64,000 bases of DNA, from positions 434,001 through 498,000 of the forward strand of contig NZ_CP039704.1 of assembly GCF_005144965.1 (NCBI RefSeq). Direction: 5' to 3'. A model generated the notes under the pieces. It did no database searches. It was not told the DNA's origin and worked only from the letters and a program-made list of their open reading frames with translations. The DNA comes from Hankyongella ginsenosidimutans. Its GTDB lineage: Bacteria > Pseudomonadota > Alphaproteobacteria > Sphingomonadales > Sphingomonadaceae. The position numbers and the translations under genes were made by a program. Below are positions 50,418-63,818 of the stretch, in pieces (position 1 is the stretch's first letter; each line of letters begins with the position of its first letter).

Positions 50418-52395
50418 GCGAGACCGGCAGCATCGCAAAGCCGCCGCCGGCCGCCGCCTATGGCCGGGACGCCACTGCACCCGATGCGCCGGAGGCCCGG
50501 CCCGCCACTCCGCCTGCCGAGCCGGAACAGCCGCACGCCGACCCCGCGATCCGGCTGGCGAGCCGCCTGGCCAATCTGGTCATCGGGCAGGCTATCCTCG
50601 GCGAGGTGTTGCGCCAGCAGGAGGAAGGTCGCCCGCTGCTGCGCACGCCCAGCGGCGATTTCGCGGTCGATCCCGTGCGCGCTTTGCCGGCACGTGGCAG
50701 TGTTGAAATCCTGCTGACCCGGGTCACGCCGAGCGTCGACGGCAGCGATCTGACCGGCCTGCTGGTCGCCCGCGACGGCCAACCCTGGACCCGCCGCAGA
50801 CCGTGCGCCTGACACTCGTGCGCCTGCCGCAGGCGACGCCACAGCCTGCGCCGGGCGTATCGCCGCCTGCCGCACCGCTGCTCAGGATCGCGCTCGATAC
50901 CCTGCCCGAAGCCGCAAAGGCAGCCCTTGCCATCCCGACGGAACTGGCCGGCACGGCGCTGCTCGCCCCGACACAGGGTGCGCTGCGGGCCGGCCTGATC
51001 CCGCCCGGCGCACCGACACTACCAAACCCCGGCGCACCGACATTACCGACCCCCGGCGCACCGACTCTTGCTGCCGCCCTGCCGCCCGCGTCTCAGCCGA
51101 GGCCCTCGCCCGTCCTGCAGGCGCTGCGCCCGGCTGCGCCGCCACTGCCTGGCGGACCCGCCACATCGGTACCGCCACTGCCCGAGGCCGGCAGCCGCAT
51201 CGTGCACGCACCGGTGCCCGAATATCCGCGACAACCAGCGCCGCACTCCTCGGAACACCGGGCCGCGCAGGCGTCGCAACCCGCAGCCGTGCCGCCACCC
51301 CAGGCCGAAGTCGCCCCGAAGACGGTGCCGCCAAGCGCACCCCTTGCGCCAAACCCGCCACGGCAGAACCCGGCACCAGCAGCGACAGGTCTACTGCCAG
51401 CGCCTGGCCCTGCCCCCGCTGCGTACGCGGTCGCCAGCCCGGTGAGCGCTGTCATTGCCCCCGCATCCGCGTTTTCGCCCGATCCCTGGCTGAAGGCGCC
51501 GACCCTCATCCTCTCCACAGCAGAGGGGCGGCCTGTGGGGCATGTGTCCGTGGTCGCCGCCGAACCCGCCGCTGCACACAGTCTGCTGCGCGCGCCGACG
51601 CCGGACTCGCCGCTCGGGCGGCTGGTCAAAGCGGGCCGGCTGCTGATCGCCGAAACCAGGGCGGAGGGCGCGTCACAGGATGCCGCCCGGCTGCACGCGC
51701 CAGCGCACGCCGCAACCCAGCCGGCGCGCCCGGAGGCTGCACCCGTGGCGACGCTGCGGATCGTCGCGGGCGGGCAGGAATATGTGCTGGTGTCGCCCCG
51801 GACCTGCCGGCCGATGCACCGCCGGCGCGCCTGCTGCTGTTGCACACCGGCCCGGCGGACACGGCGGCACCGGCACCGCCGCCGCAAGCCATCGTACCCC
51901 AAGCCCGGACGGGGTTGCCCGTACCCCGGTCGCCGCGACGGTTGCGTTCCTGTTCAAGGCGCTGAGCCGCCAGGGCTTCCAGATCGAGGCGCTGGAGCCG
52001 GTCAGCCGCGCGCCGGACCTGTCGCCGCTTGCACGTCTAGCGGGCGTGGACGCTCCCGCAGCCGAGGCGCCGCGCCTGCTGATCGTCCTGCAGCCGCCCA
52101 CCCCGCAGGCCCCGCCGATCCAGGCTGTCTTGTGGTTCCAGCCGCCTTTGCCACGCGACGACAATCAGGATGACGGCCAGGATGGCGCGGAGTCAGGTGC
52201 TGCCTTCCATGTCGACATCATCTTCCCCGGCCTCGGCGAGAGCCGGCTGTCAGGCCCTGCGGCCGCAGGCTGGACATGCGCTTCGCCAGCCGCAATCCGG
52301 TCTCGCCTGCGCTCCAGGCCAGCACGCGCGCCGCCTTCGAGGCGGCACTCGGCGACCGCCCCGGCCGGCTCTGGTTCCTGACCCTGCCGGGCTAG
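50414..52395 (+). CDS. FliK-like flagellar hook-length control protein (tentative)
   Basis: About 660 residues, very rich in Pro and Ala. A helical N-terminal part (AIRLASRLANLVIGQAILGE and VEILLTRVTP) precedes a long Pro/Ala linker with a short tandem repeat. The C-terminal part has AFHVDIIFPGLGESRLSG and, after a frame change, LDMRFASRNPVSPALQASTR and AAFEAALGDRPGRLWFLTLP. That resembles the FliK C-terminal domain (Flg_hook). Position after flhF-flhG and the Pro-rich ruler-like middle agree. Frames change near 50785, 51800, 51900 and 52265. The call is by architecture and position only. Confidence 0.5.
51004..51069 (+). repeat. In-frame 24-base tandem repeat in the FliK-like gene
   Basis: The octapeptide pattern PGAPTLPx occurs three times in a row (PGAPTLPN, PGAPTLPT, PGAPTLAA). 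DNA copies differ at a few third positions and at the end. Length change here would alter the linker in steps of eight residues. Confidence 0.8.
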
Positions 52396-52580
52396 CGGCT
52401 GATGAGAAAGTGGGAAAATAAAGTTGCATTTCGTCATTCCGGCGAAGCCGAATCCATGGGTGCCCATATACACAACGAATACAAGGCGTTCGTCATGGAC
52501 CCCGGCCTGCGCCGGGGTGACGGCTAGGTTTGGAGTCCAAGAAACCACTTTTCAACGGCCTGCCAGACCAGATCGGATCG
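52396..52580. other. Intergenic gap after the FliK-like gene
   Basis: About 185 bases between two convergent genes, leading into the palindromic repeat. It includes a short inverted motif (GTCATTCCGGCGAAGCCG near 52432 and CCCGGCCTGCGCCGGGGTGA near 52500), often seen as small dispersed repeats. No gene is seen. Confidence 0.35.
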
Positions 52581-56442
<3,862 letters not shown>

Positions 56443-56445
56443 GGC

Positions 56446-57308
56446 TTACGGCGTGGCGGCCTTCTGCGCGTCCTTGTCGCCTGGCTTGTCTTCCGGCTTT
56501 GCCGCGGGCTTCTCGGCGGGCTCGGGCTTTTCCAGCGGCAGGACCTGCTCGGGGCCAACATTTTCCAGCAGGGCGTAGGTGCGCCGGTACCAGCGGTTGC
56601 CGGGGTAGTTGTAGCCGAGCACAGCGCCAACGCGGCGCGCCTCCTCGCGCAGACCAAGCCGCAGATAGGTCTCGACCAGCCGGTGCATGGCCTCCGGCAC
56701 ATGGCTGGTGGTTTCATAATTATCGATGACGGCCTTGAAGCGCTTGGACGCGGCCAGATATTCGTGACGCAGCTGATACCAGCGGCCGACCGCCATCTCC
56801 TTGCCCGCCAACTGGTCACGGGTGAGGTCGATCTTCAGGCGGGCATCGTTGGCGTAGCGCGAATCCGGGTAGCGGCGCACCAGCTCGGTGAAGCTGCTCA
56901 GCGCCTGATCGGTAATCTTCTGGTCCCGCTTCACATCGACGATGCGCTCATAGTAGCACAGGCCGATCAGGTAATAAGCGTAGTCGGCGTCGCGGTTGCC
57001 GGGGTGCAGGCTGAGGAAGCGCTGCGCGGCGAGGATCGCCTCGTTGTACTTGTGTGCCTTGTAGGCCGCGTAGGACGACATCAGCTGCGCGCGCCGCGCC
57101 CAGATCGAATAGGGTGCTGGCGCTCGACCTCGTCGAAGAATGCCGCCGCAAGCTCATAGTCGCCCTTGCCGATCTGGTCGGCGGCAAGGTTGTACAGCGT
57201 CTCGACGTCGCGGGCGATGTAGGTTTCTTTCTTGCTGCCGCACGAGGCCAGAAGGGTCGCCGCCAGAACGCAGAGGATGCCGCTGCGAATTTGCTTGATG
57301 TCTGTCAT
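56446..57308 (-). CDS. bamD: Outer membrane assembly lipoprotein BamD
   Basis: About 287 residues. The lipoprotein signal ends in LLASCGSKKE. TPR repeats follow: TLYNLAADQIGKGDYELAAA, then across a frame change near 57112 YSIWARRAQLMSSYAAYKAH, DADYAYYLIGLCYYERIVDV with the BamD-typical YY pair, and RRYPDSRYANDARLKIDLTR. A low-complexity Lys/Glu/Pro tail of about 35 residues is not typical of E. coli BamD. It is part of the BAM complex that inserts beta-barrels. Confidence 0.95.
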
Positions 57309-57379
57309 GCGGCCTTGTTTAGCGGAGCGACCGAGGGCCGCCAAGGTCCGTTCGCCACGATCTTTCAACGCGCCGGCTG

Positions 57380-58560
57380 ATGCTGAACGTCCTGACCTTC
57401 TCCACGCTCTACCCGAACGCCGCTCGCCCGGACTGGGGTGTGTTCGTCGGCCGGCAGACAGCGGAACTGGCGCGCTCCGGCCTTGCGGCGGTGCAGGTGG
57501 TCAACCCGGTCGGCGTGCCGCCCGCGCTGTTGCGCGCGTTGCCCGCCTTCGCCCGCTACCGTGCGCTCGCCAGCCTACCCCGCGTGGCCGAGCGCGACGG
57601 CGTGACCGTGCATCACGTGCCCTTCCCGCTGCTGCCCGGCATCGGCTGGCGACTGAACCCAGCCGCCATCGTCCACGCCTGCCGGCCGGTGCTGGCCGGG
57701 CTGCGCGCCACGTTCGCCTTCGATGTGATCGACGCCGAGTTCTTCTTTCCCTGCGGCGTGGCCGCCACACGGCTTGGCGCCGCGTTCGGGGTTCCGGTCT
57801 CGATCAAGGCGCGCGGATCGGACATCCATCTGTGGGGCGCCAGCCGGCTGCCCGCCGCATGATCCTGGAGGCCGGACGGCATGCCGGCGGGCTGCTGGCG
57901 GTCTCGGCGGCGCTCAAGCGCGACATGGCGGCGCTTGGCCTGCCGGAGGACAGGATCGCCGTCCACTACACCGGCGTCGACCTGAGCCGCTTCCAGCCGA
58001 TCGAGCGCCCGGCGGCGCGTGCGGCGCTCGGGCTGCCGGAAGGGCCGCTGCTGGTCTCGGTCGGCGCGCTGGTGCCGCTGAAGGGCCATGCGTTGACCAT
58101 CGACGCACTGGCGCGCCTGCCCGGCGTAACGCTTGCCATTGCCGGCGACGGGCCGGAACGCGCAACCCTGCAGGCGCTGGCCGCGCGGCTGGGCGTGGCG
58201 GATCGGGTGCGGCTGCTCGGCCATGTCGCGCATGCCGACATCCCGAAGCTGCTGGCCGCCGGCGACGCCATGGTGCTGGCGTCCGAGCGCGAGGGGCTGG
58301 CCAACGCCTGGGTCGAAGCGCTGGCCTGCGGCACCCCGATCGTCGTGACCGACGTCGGCGGAGCGCGCGAGGTCGTGGACCGGCCGGCGGCCGGGCGCGT
58401 GCTGGCCACGCGCACGCCGGACGCCATCGCCGACGCCGCCCGGGCGCTGTTGGCGGCCCCGCCACCGCGCGCGCAGACTGCGCTGGCCGCCCAGCGCTTC
58501 ACCTGGGCGCGCAACAGCGCTGCCTTAGCTGCGCACCTCGCGCGGGTCGCCGGCCTCTGA
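57380..58560 (+). CDS. Glycosyltransferase family 4 protein
   Basis: About 393 residues. The N-terminal lobe starts MLNVLTFSTLYPNAARPDWG with VFVGRQTAELARSG; KARGSDIHLWG precedes a frame change near 57858. The donor lobe has VSVGALVPLKGHALTIDALA, LAIAGDGPERATLQALAARL and the EX7E region ASEREGLANAWVEALACGTP. The sugar and acceptor are unknown. It stands alone, 72 bases from the divergent bamD, and overlaps terC by 36 bases at the 3' end. Confidence 0.88.
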
Positions 58561-59583
58561 GCCGCCGCGTGTTTTCCACAGCGAGTACCCGATGCCGGCG
58601 CAAATGAGCGCCAGGGTAATCCCGAGCGACCATTCAGCCGGGAACTTCCCGCCGGGGAACAGGTCGCCGAGGAAGATCTTGGCGCCGATGAACACCAGGG
58701 TCGCCGACAACGCATATTTCAGATAGTGGAAGCGGTGCACCATCGCCGCCAGCGCGAAATACAGCGCGCGCAAGCCAAGTATCGCGAAAATGTTCGAGGT
58801 GTAGACGATGAACGGGTCCGCGGTGATGGCGAAGATCGCCGGGACGGAGTCGACGGCAAACACCAGGTCGGCGATTTCCACCATGATCAGCGCAACCATG
58901 AGCGGCGTGGCATGGCGGACGGGCCTGCCCGTCTTCGCGTCGGGCCGGCGCACGAAGAAGCGGTTTCCGCTCAGGGTCGGCACAACCCGCATGCGCCGCT
59001 TGAGGAAGCCAAGGAGGCGGTTGTTGGCCATGTCGGGCGCGTGATCCTTGCGCAGCATCGAGATGCCGGTCCAGATCAGGAACAACGCGAAGACATACAG
59101 AATCCAGCTTACGTGTGCGACCAGCGTCGCCCCCAGCCCGATCATCAAGGCCCGCAGCACGATGACCCCGATGATGCCCCACACCAGAACCCGGTGCTGA
59201 TACTGTTGCGGAATGGCCAGAGCTGCGAAGATCAGCGAAATGACGAAAACATTATCCAGCGCCAGCGTCTTCTCGACGATGAAACCCGTGAGATAGAGCT
59301 GCGTCGCCCGCCAGGCGCGGGTGGCATCGTCTGCGATCATCAACTGCGGGTCGAGCCCGTCAGTCGGCGCGGTCTGCCGGTAGAGCAGATAGATGACGCC
59401 GGCAAAGGCAAGACCCATCGCAATGTAGAATGCGGATAGCCGAAGCGACTCCGCCACGCCGATCTGGTGGTCGTGACGATTGAGCACGCCAAGGTCGATG
59501 ACCAGCAAGGTAATGACCACGCCTATGAAGGCCAGCCACAACCAGATGGGCCAGCCAAGAAATGCCAAGGTGAAGAATTCCAT
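58525..59583 (-). CDS. TerC family integral membrane protein (Alx-like)
   Basis: Intact, 352 residues, 8-9 membrane helices. Family marks are LYLTGFIVEKTLALDNVFVI, FLIWTGISMLRKD and IVEIADLVFAVDSVPAIFAI with intramembrane acidic residues, ending GITLALICAGIGYSLW. TerC/Alx proteins are linked to manganese export and to metal loading of exported enzymes. A short perfect hairpin lies in the upstream region; I cannot show that it is a manganese riboswitch. Confidence 0.92.
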   Translation of the reverse strand: MEFFTLAFLGWPIWLWLAFIGVVITLLVIDLGVLNRHDHQIGVAESLRLSAFYIAMGLAFAGVIYLLYRQTAPTDGLDPQLMIADDATRAWRATQLYLTGFIVEKTLALDNVFVISLIFAALAIPQQYQHRVLVWGIIGVIVLRALMIGLGATLVAHVSWILYVFALFLIWTGISMLRKDHAPDMANNRLLGFLKRRMRVVPTLSGNRFFVRRPDAKTGRPVRHATPLMVALIMVEIADLVFAVDSVPAIFAITADPFIVYTSNIFAILGLRALYFALAAMVHRFHYLKYALSATLVFIGAKIFLGDLFPGGKFPAEWSLGITLALICAGIGYSLWKTRGGSEAGDPREVRS

Positions 59584-59643
59584 GAAGACACCCCGGTTCG
59601 CGCGCCGTGACCGCGCGCTGTTTCGACACGCGATCCGACATCA

Positions 59644-59661
59644 CGCAGGCAAGCGCCTGCG
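59644..59661. repeat. Perfect hairpin upstream of terC
   Basis: CGCAGGC and GCCTGCG pair around AAGC, 61-78 bases before the terC start codon. Its role is unknown; it could belong to a structured leader. Confidence 0.5.
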
Positions 59662-59793
59662 CCAGAGGGGCCCGGATCAGGCGAGATGTAGGGTGCGAAA
59701 TGCCCTCGTCAATCCGAAATGGGAAATGTGCAGCAGGTCAGTTTGAATTTGGAGTGGGGATTTAGAGTCAGCCGGGATTTACGAGCACGGCTA

Positions 59794-60392
59794 TCAGTTA
59801 TCCCACAGCGGAAAGAATATGCCTCGAATACAGTTAGGATTCTTGACCGCAACTTGAACATGGCTTTTTGGTGAAAACCACTTCCAGGGTAAACTTTACC
59901 GCCCTCAACAAACATCCCCGGACAGTGTCAAATGGGACAATGCTGTCGTCAGTTTTCGAACGAGTTTCCATGATCGTGTGCAAGTGCCTGATCACCGCGC
60001 AGTCCAAAAACGTAGTACACGATCTTTGTCCTTCATCCCTCTCGGGCTTCGATTTTGGGGACTGGTAATTTCGCCTTTTCTGCACGCTCAAAATGACTTA
60101 TGCGCAGCGCGCAGCAGTTCAACATTCTCGCGTGCGACAAGGTCAAGGCAATTGCGCAGGTCAATAACGGCGCCAATTACGGCGGGATGCTTATAGTCTC
60201 CCCGCCCCGCTTTTCTTTAGCCCATTCCATAGCGCGAAATGGGTCAGATTCCCAAAAATACGCGCCCGGCCCAAGCCAATCGTAATCCTCGTCGCTATTA
60301 AGAATTTTCGCGCCATTATTCACGGCTTTTTCAGCGATAACCCTGTCGCACCCGTGATAGCCGAGAACAAATGATGTCGCGAGACGGCTCAA
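59794..60392 (-). CDS. ADP-ribosyltransferase-like protein, probable toxin/effector (frame-shifted)
   Basis: About 199 residues from TTG 60392, which overlaps the stop of the small upstream gene. The first 60 codons are in one frame: SFVLGYHGCDRVIAEKAVNN, YDWLGPGAYFWESDPFRAME. His of YHG, Tyr of GAYFWE and Glu of the same stretch fit the H-Y-E pattern of PARP/diphtheria-type ADP-ribosyltransferases. Later parts lie in other frames: HPAVIGAVIDLRNCLDLV, FLDCAVIRHLHTIMETRS, VPFDTVRGMFVEGGKVYPGS, VAVKNPNCIRGIFFPLWDN. Each switch is at a short homopolymer, as elsewhere in the window, but decay cannot be excluded. Lower GC than neighbours suggests transfer. The ART assignment is inference. Confidence 0.5.
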
Positions 60393-60561
60393 GCAGCTGC
60401 TTTAGATTTCCCGCCGCCAAACTTCACGCGGAGTTTACCCTTTTCGTGTAGATGCCTTCAGAAATTAGCGTATCGCGAGCAATTTTCTGCGACTCGGTCG
60501 CGCGCGCGGTTTCCTTGGCTATGGCATCAAGGATTTTTGCGTTGCGTTGAGCGTGTGTCAC
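60389..60561 (-). CDS. Small basic protein upstream of the ART-like gene, possible antitoxin
   Basis: 57 residues from GTG 60561, with AAGGGA 8 bases upstream. It reads VTHAQRNAKILDAIAKETAR, then ATESQKIARDTLISEGIYTK. One A added to AAAA near 60439 gives KGKLRVKFGGGKSKAAA and a TGA at 60389-60391, which overlaps the next start (TTGA). A helical N-terminal half and a basic LISEGIYTxxGKL end are seen. Short proteins ending EGIYTxxGKL are common in proteobacteria without assigned function. The tight two-gene layout resembles an antitoxin-toxin operon. Confidence 0.48.
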
Positions 60562-60703
60562 AGGCTTTTCCCTTTGGAAAATTCGTACTACCAGCGCGCC
60601 AGTTAATCCTACCAAAACATCTCACGAAATTTCGTTATTATTTTCTACGGGAATTTCCGCCAAGCGCAAGCGGTGTAGGATTACAAGTCGCATTTTTGCA
60701 AGG
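60562..60703. other. AT-rich upstream region of the accessory pair
   Basis: It contains the likely promoter area for the small-protein/ART-like pair (TTATTATTTTC near 60634). No gene is seen. Confidence 0.35.
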
Positions 60704-60815
60704 TCAACGCTTGCGGGACTGATTTGCTTCTCCGGCTTCAATGAGCGTCATGATGTCCGGCAATTTCCCAAAGACGGTCGGCAATGCCAGCGGCCAGGCG
60801 TGGGTCCGTTTGAAA
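60704..60815 (-). pseudogene. Possible transposase C-terminal relic
   Basis: Two minus-strand frames together give DPRLAAGIADRLWEIA and DIMTLIEAGEANQSRKR. This resembles the end of IS1-like DDE transposases (PAMAAGxxDRLWEIxDIVxLIE). Only about 35 residues are left, no terminal inverted repeat was found, and the upstream catalytic part is absent. It marks the edge of the accessory islet next to ftsZ. Confidence 0.35.
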
Positions 60816-60958
60816 TGCCGCACGTCGAGAGCGCAGGCAGAACCTCGCCGCCCACCCCGGCTGTTAAACTCAAGGGGAGCGGCGGGTTTTACAAAGTGTG
60901 GCTATACTGGCCCGACGATCAGCATTGGGCCGACGGATCAGCCCAATGCCATCGCGCC
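60816..60958. other. Gap between transposase relic and ftsZ
   Basis: No gene is seen. A hairpin (ATTGGGC paired with GCCCAAT, 60925-60948) lies just past the ftsZ stop and may help end its transcript; there is no U tract. Confidence 0.35.
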
Positions 60959-62431
60959 CTAATTGGCCTGGCGGCGGAAGAAGCGCGGGATTTCCAGCGA
61001 GTCGTCCTCTTCTTCCTGGCTGGCGCGCACCGGCGGCGGCGTCTCGTCGAGCAATGGTTCCTGGGCACCACTGCCGCTCGGGCGGATGCCCATCATGCGC
61101 TCGAACAGAGTCGGTGCACGCGGTTCGTGGCGCTGGGCAGCGCGGCTGCGCTCCGGCGGATAGCGACGCTCTTCGGCATCGATTGCGGGCTGCGGCGGCA
61201 CCACAACCGGCTCGAACGCATTCGCTGCCGGTTCGTCGGAGAGCGCCTGCGCACGGTCGAGCGTCAGTTCTTCGTCCACGGTCTCGGCGATCACCGGCTG
61301 CGGCTCGACGATTGCTTCCTCCAGGAGGACTGGCGGCTGCACCGGCTCCGGTGCCGGCGTGCGGATCGGTGACACGCGCGCCGCTCAGCGAGCCGGGCGC
61401 GGAAAAACCGGGCACTGGGCGTGCCGGCGTCGCCGTCGGGCGCATCGGGGCTTCCGCCTTGGCGGGTGCAGCGTCGATGCCGGTTGCGACCACCGACACG
61501 CGCATGACGCCGTTCAGGTCCGGGCTGAACGCCGAGCCCACGATGATGTGCGCATCGGCATCGACCATCTCGCGGATGTGGTTCGCCGCTTCATCGACCT
61601 CAAACAGGCCGAGGTCGTCGCCGCCGGTGATGTTGATGATGACGCCCTTGGCACCACGCATCGACACTTCGTCGAGCAGCGGGTTGGCGATCGCCGCCTG
61701 CGCGGCCTCAATGGCGCGGTTCTCGCCCGAGGCTTCGCCGGTGCCCATCATCGCCTTGCCCATCTCCGACATCACGGTGCGGATGTCGGCGAAGTCGAGG
61801 TTGATGAGGCCAGGCATGATCATCAGGTCGGTGATGCCGCGCACGCCGGCGAGCAGCACGTCGTCGGCCATCACGAACGCCTGCTTGAAGGTGGTCTGCG
61901 GCCCGGCAACCCGGAACAGGTTCTGGTTCGGGATGATGATGAGCGTATCGACGTACTTCTGCAGTTCGGCGATGCCTTCATCGGCCAGGCGCATGCGACG
62001 CTGGCCTTCGAACATGAACGGCTTGGTGACGACGCCGACAGTCAGGATGCCCTTTCGCGCGCCGCCCGCGCCAGAACCGGCGCCGCGCCGGTGCCGGTGC
62101 CGCCGCCCATGCCGGCGGCGATGAAGCACATGTGCGCGCCATCCAGCACTTCCTCGATCTGGTTCAGGGTCTCCTCGGCGGCTGCGCGGCCGATCTCCGG
62201 CCTGGCGCCTGCACCGAGCCCCTGCGTGATCTTGAGGCCGAGCTGGATGCGCTTCTCGGTCTCACTGAACGAGAGCGCCTGCGCATCGGTGTTCGCGACC
62301 AGGAAATCCACGCCGGTCAGCCCGGCGCGGATCATGTTGTTGACCGCATTGCCACCAGCGCCGCCGACGCCGATGACGGTGATCCGGGGTGCCAGTTCGG
62401 TGAGTGGAGGATTCATCAGTTCAATTCCCAT
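60959..62431 (-). CDS. ftsZ: Cell division protein FtsZ
   Basis: About 490 residues. ATG 62431 ([20 protein letters not shown]) has AGGAG 10 bases upstream. The GTPase has [16 protein letters not shown], the tubulin signature [15 protein letters not shown] and [20 protein letters not shown] with the T7 loop. A long Pro/Glu-rich linker of the alphaproteobacterial kind leads to [13 protein letters not shown], the C-terminal peptide that binds FtsA. Frames change near 62050 and 61365. It forms the division ring. Confidence 0.97.
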
Positions 62432-62508
62432 GGTCGCCAGTCTCCTGAGGATTTGTACACTGCCGCAGACGGTGCGACAACCGCTTCCACCACGATATGT
62501 AGAGAAAA
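62432..62508 (-). promoter_or_regulatory. ftsA-ftsZ intergenic region
   Basis: A 77-base gap, longer than the overlaps elsewhere in the cluster and fairly AT-rich near 62497-62512. It probably holds an ftsZ promoter; no clear -35/-10 pair could be assigned. Confidence 0.35.
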
Positions 62509-63818
62509 TTAGAGCCTCGCCCTCAATATGCTGAGCATCTTGCCCCAGGACCCCTGTGCTGCGACCCGCATGTTCGCGGGACGTTCCCGCCAGATGTCCA
62601 CAGGCGGCCGACTGGCGAACCGCACCAGGCCCGCCAGGGTCGCAAAGGCGGGTCCGGAGAGCGCCGGCGGCAGCCCGTCGAGGCCGACCGGTGCCCCGAC
62701 TCGGACGAGCAGACCAGCACGGCGCGTGGCGGCGGCACGCGGGTCGCGCTGAAAGATATTGGCGGCGAACGGCTCCAGCCCCTGCAGTTGGGCCAGGCCG
62801 CCCGTCAGCACCAGTTGCCGCCCGCCGGAGCGCCAGAAGCCCAGCCGCTCCAGCGCTGCATCCGCCTGCTCGAACAGGCGCAGCACGGGCTGGCGGATCA
62901 GCTGCGTCAGCTCCAGCCGCGAGAGGTGCGCCATGCTGCGGTCGTCGCCAGCCTGGCGCGGGCCGATCGCCAGCATGTTGCGGCTGTCGGCATGCGTTGC
63001 GACCACCGCGCCGTGAAGACACAGCAGACGCTCCGCGTGCAGGCGCTTGGTGTTGAGCCTGACCGCCAGTTCGTTCACCACATCGAAGCCGCCGGCCGGC
63101 AGCACTTCCACCCCGACCAGCGCGCCGCGCGCATAGACGGAAACGGTGGTCAGGCCTGCGCCCATTTCGATCAGCGCCACGCCGGCGTCGCGTTCCTCGT
63201 CGAGCAGGCAGCCCATGCCGGTCGCAACCGGGCCGGCGACCACGGCGCTCACATCCAGGTGCGCGCGGCGGATGCTGGTATCGAGGTTGCGCAGCGGCGC
63301 GGTCTCGCAGTGCAGCGCCAGCGCGCTGACGCCAACCGAGCGGGCATGAAAGTGACGCGGGTCCTGCACCACGGTCTTGCCGTCGATGCAGTAGAAGGCC
63401 GGCAGCGCATGCAGAACCGAGGCGTCGTCAGCCGCGCGCGCGCAGGCGAGGTCGTGCAACTGCTCGAGGTCGGACGGCTCGACCGGATAGCCGCCAAGCT
63501 CCAGGGTCGCCTCCAGCGGCTGCGCGCCAAGGTCGGGGCAGGCGAAGTTCACATAGACCGACTGCACCTGTGCTTCGGCTGCGCGTTCGGCCTGTTCGAC
63601 CACGGCGCCGATCGACTGTTCGGTCGCGGTCATCTGCGCCACCGTCCCCTGACGCACGCCGACGCACAGCTTGTGGCCGACGCCAAGGACCTCGGGTCGG
63701 GCGCCGGGCTTCAGCCGGGCGATGATGCAGGCGACTTTGGACGAGCCGACGTCCAGCGCCGCCACCACCCGTTCGCCGCGCGCTGGCGCGGCCGCCGGGA
63801 CGCAGGGGAGACGATCAT
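62509..63818 (-). CDS. ftsA: Cell division protein FtsA
   Basis: About 436 residues. The ATG at 63818 overlaps the ftsQ stop (ATGA). After [12 protein letters not shown] and a frame change near 63780 it reads [20 protein letters not shown], the actin-fold phosphate-1 loop. Later are [20 protein letters not shown] (phosphate-2) and [20 protein letters not shown] (adenosine). The end, [20 protein letters not shown], carries a probable amphipathic membrane helix. It tethers FtsZ to the membrane. Confidence 0.95.

Noticed and set aside
59584-59790. Calling a yybP-ykoY manganese riboswitch before terC
   Set aside because: The conserved loop sequences could not be recognised; only one simple hairpin is supported.
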